Under the pieces are notes generated by a model, which searched no databases, was not told the origin of the DNA, and saw only the letters and a list, made by a program, of their open reading frames with translations. Below, in pieces: positions 61,815 to 64,000 of a stretch of 64,000 bases of DNA. A program made the position numbers and the translations under genes. Position 1 is the stretch's first letter; each line of letters begins with the position of its first letter. Source of the DNA: Salinisphaera sp040361255 (GTDB taxonomy: Bacteria; Pseudomonadota; Gammaproteobacteria; Nevskiales; Salinisphaeraceae); contig NZ_APNG01000005.1 of assembly GCF_040361255.1 (NCBI RefSeq), positions 62,001 to 126,000 on the forward strand, read 5' to 3'.

Positions 61815-62677
61815 ATATCCCCGACGCGCTGCGCGCCCCTGGCGATGGCGATGAAGCGCCGCGTGCCGATCAGGTTGATGCGCTACGCCAGTTCCTGGCC
61901 GCCGGCCGGCGTCTGTTCGTGCTTACCGGCGCGGGTATCAGCACCGGTTCGGGTATTCCCGACTATCGCGATCGTGATGGCGGCTGGAAGGGGGCAAAAC
62001 CGATCCAGCACCAGGCGTTCATCAGCCAGGCCGGCAAACGCCAGCGCTACTGGGCGCGCAGCATGGCCGGTTGGCCCGCGGTGGCCCGTGCCCGGCCGAA
62101 TGCGGCGCACGATGCGCTCTACCGCCTCGCCACGGCCGGCCATATCGGTACGCTGGTGACCCAGAACGTCGACGGTCTGCATCAGGCAGCGGGCAATCGC
62201 AGCGTGATCGATCTGCATGGCCGCCTCGACCGCGTGATTTGCCTGGCCTGCGATACGCGCTTAGCGCGCCACCGCGTGCAGGAGATGCTGGTCGAACGCA
62301 ATAGCAACTGGCTGCACGATAGCGATGCCATTCGCCCGGACGGCGATATCGAGCTCGGCGACGTCGACTATCAACGTTTCGTGGTGCCCGACTGCCCGGT
62401 CTGCGGCGGCATTCTCAAACCGGACGTCGTGTTTTTCGGCGGGGCGGTACCGCGAAAGACGGTCGCCCGAGCCTGGACCGGGCTGGCCCGCGCCGAGGCC
62501 ATGCTCATCGTGGGCTCGTCGTTGATGGTGTGGTCGGGCTTTCGTTTCGTACGCGAGGCAGCGGCACGCGGGCTGCCGATCATGGCGATCAATCATGGAC
62601 GCACGCGTGCCGACGAACTGATCACCCACAAGCTCGACGCCGATTGCGTCGCATTACTGCGCACTGCAATCGATTGA
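61811..62677 (+). CDS. NAD-dependent protein deacylase, sirtuin family
   Basis: 288 residues. NAD-binding FVLTGAGISTGSGIPDYRD is at 36-54; the catalytic His136 is in VIDLHGRLDRV. Zinc-binding Cys144/Cys147 (CLAC) and Cys195/Cys198 (CPVCGG) are all present, and VVGSSLMVWSGFRFV-like dinucleotide contacts follow. An insertion between the zinc pairs resembles class II (SIRT4-like) sirtuins. It removes acyl groups from lysines using NAD. It is coupled to the HAD gene. Confidence 0.94.
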   Translation: MNIPDALRAPGDGDEAPRADQVDALRQFLAAGRRLFVLTGAGISTGSGIPDYRDRDGGWKGAKPIQHQAFISQAGKRQRYWARSMAGWPAVARARPNAAHDALYRLATAGHIGTLVTQNVDGLHQAAGNRSVIDLHGRLDRVICLACDTRLARHRVQEMLVERNSNWLHDSDAIRPDGDIELGDVDYQRFVVPDCPVCGGILKPDVVFFGGAVPRKTVARAWTGLARAEAMLIVGSSLMVWSGFRFVREAAARGLPIMAINHGRTRADELITHKLDADCVALLRTAID

Positions 62678-62787
62678 TACCAACGGCGCCGGCGCCCGGC
62701 CTTTCGCCCGACGGTTCAAAAGCGTTCTTGATCATGTATACGGTTGCGCATACGACGCGAACAGCCAGCCACTCGGCCTCGAGTGAT

Positions 62788-62838
62788 CCTTATTCGCGTG
62801 CCCCGCTGGACACGCAAACTGCGACATCTGCGGTTTTT
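62788..62838. repeat. Remnants of A- and B-type repeat arms
   Basis: CTTATTCGCGTG (B-arm word) and, further on, TGCGACATCTGCGGTTTTT (A-arm word) occur without matching partner arms. This is the left edge of the repeat cluster that fills the gene-free stretch 62678-63301. Confidence 0.55.
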
Positions 62839-62861
62839 CTTCTTCAAACAAGGAAAAAACC

Positions 62862-63008
62862 GTCCGAGAATGCACGCCAATGAACGCAAATGTTGGGTAG
62901 CTATGGGTTATGCCAACAGGTGGGCATCCGGCGCGCACGGCAGCCCACGTGGCCGTCAAACCATCTGACTTTTGCCTTATTCGCGTGTATTCGCGTTCAT
63001 TTGCGGAC
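62862..63008. repeat. CGCGAAT-type inverted-arm repeat (family B), second full copy
   Basis: Left arm GTCCGAGAATGCACGCCAAT then GAACGCAAATG; right arm 62975-63008 complements it, CCTTATTCGCGTGTATTCGC then GTTCATTTGCGGAC. Spacer about 80 bases. Same design as 51224-51354. Confidence 0.85.
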
Positions 63009-63030
63009 AACCTGCTTGCTTGATGGACAA

Positions 63031-63163
63031 GTCCGCAGATCGACGCAGATCACACGGGTCTAAGATAGGCCATCGCGGTCGTTCGCTTTTGTCCGGCGCA
63101 TGGGCCGCGCTTGTTCATCTGTGTAATCTGCGAAATCTGCGGTTGCTCTTAAGGAACGAAGCC
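63031..63163. repeat. CGCAGAT-type inverted-arm repeat (family A), reversed copy
   Basis: Left arm TCCGCAGATCGACGCAGATC; right arm ATCTGTGTAATCTGCGAAAT then CTGCGGTTGCTCTTAAGGAACGAAGCC. The terminal cap is the complement of GGCTTCGTTCCTT seen at the left end of units A1 and A2, so this copy is in opposite orientation. An additional perfect 10-bp inverted repeat, GCCATCGCAG/CTGCGATGGC, follows at 63161-63216. Confidence 0.8.
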
Positions 63164-63270
63164 ATCGCAGGGTCGATTACCGGTAGCCGTATATATCGCG
63201 CTGCGTCTGCGATGGCCTTTTGTATGCGGCGTGGCCAGCAGCTTTCGCAGCCTTTGAGCGCTCTGTCTTT

Positions 63271-63294
63271 CGCCTTATTCGCGTGTATTCGCGT
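63271..63294. repeat. Truncated family B right arm at the IS30 junction
   Basis: CGCCTTATTCGCGTGTATTC then GCGT matches the right arm at 62974-62996, then similarity stops at 63294 where the intact copy continues TCATTTGCGGAC. The break marks the probable end of the inserted IS30 element. Confidence 0.65.
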
Positions 63295-64000
63295 GGCGGT
63301 CTCAATAGATCGTTGCAACGATTTTTTCATACCGCTCTGCGGGCGTTTCAAAGTTTAGTGTTTTGCGAGGCCGCCCGTTAAGGCTTCTTGCGGCGGCATC
63401 GAGTTCTTTCTGAGAAACGGCGGACAGGTCCATACCTTTGGGAAAGTATTGCCGGAGCAAGCCGTTGGTGTTCTCGTTCGATCCACGTTGCCAAGGATGC
63501 CGAGGATCGCAAAAATACACCTGAATATCGGTAGCCAGCGTAAAGCGGCAATGATCGGCCATTTCCGAGCCGCGATCCCAGGTTAAAGAGCCATAGAGTT
63601 CGCGCGGCAATCGATTGGCATTATCGATCAAGGCATTAATGACCGTCTCGGTGTTCCGGTCGGCCACTTTGAGCAGCATCACATAGCGCGTGTGTCGCTC
63701 CACCAGAGTGGCAATCTGGCTGTTACGGCCACCGAAGACCAGATCGCCCTCCCAGTGCCCCGGTACGGCACGATCCTCGACCTCCGGCGGTCGCTCGCTG
63801 ATCGAGACCGCGTTTGTGATCTGGCCACGTTGTCCCGACTTGAGCGTGTGGTGGCGCGACCGGCGCATCGCGCGCGTTCGACGCAAATGCGACAGCAGTT
63901 CTTTTTTGAGCGCACCCCGTGTCTGGACGAATAGCGTGCGATAGATGGTTTCGTGTGACACCTGTCGGCTCGGTTGGTCGGGATAGCGGCGTTTGAGCCA
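63295..64000 (-). mobile_element. IS30-family insertion sequence, right end outside the window
   Basis: The boundary at about 63295 is inferred from the truncated B-arm; the element would then end only seven bases after the transposase stop. The inverted repeat cannot be verified because the other end is not in the window. Confidence 0.6.
63302..64000 (-). CDS. IS30-family transposase, cut by the window edge
   Basis: The C-terminal 232 codons are visible and the frame runs off the right edge. WLKRRYPDQPSRQVSHETIYRTLFVQTRG is the end of the IS30 N-terminal region. The DDE catalytic core follows: Asp in GHWEGDLVFG, Asp in SLTWDRGSEM and Glu in SNENTNGLLRQYFPKG, then the RPRKTLNF and TPAERY tail motifs. 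No frameshift is seen, so this end is intact. It catalyses element transposition. Confidence 0.95.
   Translation of the reverse strand, partial: WLKRRYPDQPSRQVSHETIYRTLFVQTRGALKKELLSHLRRTRAMRRSRHHTLKSGQRGQITNAVSISERPPEVEDRAVPGHWEGDLVFGGRNSQIATLVERHTRYVMLLKVADRNTETVINALIDNANRLPRELYGSLTWDRGSEMADHCRFTLATDIQVYFCDPRHPWQRGSNENTNGLLRQYFPKGMDLSAVSQKELDAAARSLNGRPRKTLNFETPAERYEKIVATIY

Overview
The window is about 64 kb of high-GC, gene-dense chromosome from a gammaproteobacterium. The best pointers are conserved gene orders: yggS divergent from pilT-pilU; pyrB, pyrR, ruvX, yqgE/algH, tonB and gshB on one strand; and ygfB-pepP-ubiH-ubiI followed by a glycine riboswitch and the gcv genes, the same order as in Escherichia coli. 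Split glycine decarboxylase subunits, a classical fused ArgA and the base composition suit Salinisphaera or a relative. That genus call is an inference and was not checked by any search. No rRNA or tRNA gene was seen.

Layout. 0-9 kb: the end of a branched-chain amino-acid type ABC operon, then a TetR-headed cluster for acyl-CoA chemistry (enoyl-CoA hydratase fold, acyl-CoA ligase, two MaoC/hot-dog proteins, esterase), a cytosine/purine-type permease and an acetoacetate-decarboxylase-like protein. 9-16 kb: molybdate uptake (modABC) and two molybdopterin fusion genes (moaC-moaB and moaD-moaE). 16-20 kb: PepSY proteins with a PhoP/PhoQ-like two-component system, rpiA and yggS. 20-27 kb: three tandem PilT/PilU-type ATPases, a 289-bp repeat element, and a rimB-rimK-deacylase group. 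27-34 kb: a LysE exporter with a divergent MocR regulator, then the pyrB to gshB run. 34-40 kb: repeats, a NERD-like protein, a TetR/MFS pair with a perfect 22-bp operator, the second copy of the repeat element, then rsmE-argA-argE.

40-43 kb holds what looks like a dedicated surface-sorting module: a small secreted protein, a secreted HExxH metalloprotease with a JDVT-CTERM-like tail, and a small glutamic (CPBP/CAAX-type) intramembrane protease resembling MrtJ. 43-53 kb: ubiquinone hydroxylases and the glycine cleavage system, interrupted by tpx and by a repeat. 53-63 kb: a PfkB kinase, acetyltransferase, lgt-thyA, a REC-GGDEF-EAL protein, a PAS histidine kinase, folA, an acyl-CoA-binding protein, a HAD phosphatase and a sirtuin. 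The right edge is a palindromic repeat cluster interrupted by an IS30-family transposase.

The most unusual content is non-coding. One repeat (289 and 303 bp) has matching terminal inverted repeats, and each copy overlaps the stop codon of a flanking gene. Two interleaved repeat families are built from 9-12 bp words (CGCAGAT and CGCGAAT) set in inverted arms. Many operons are translationally coupled through ATGA or GTGA overlaps. No virus, plasmid or CRISPR signal was found.
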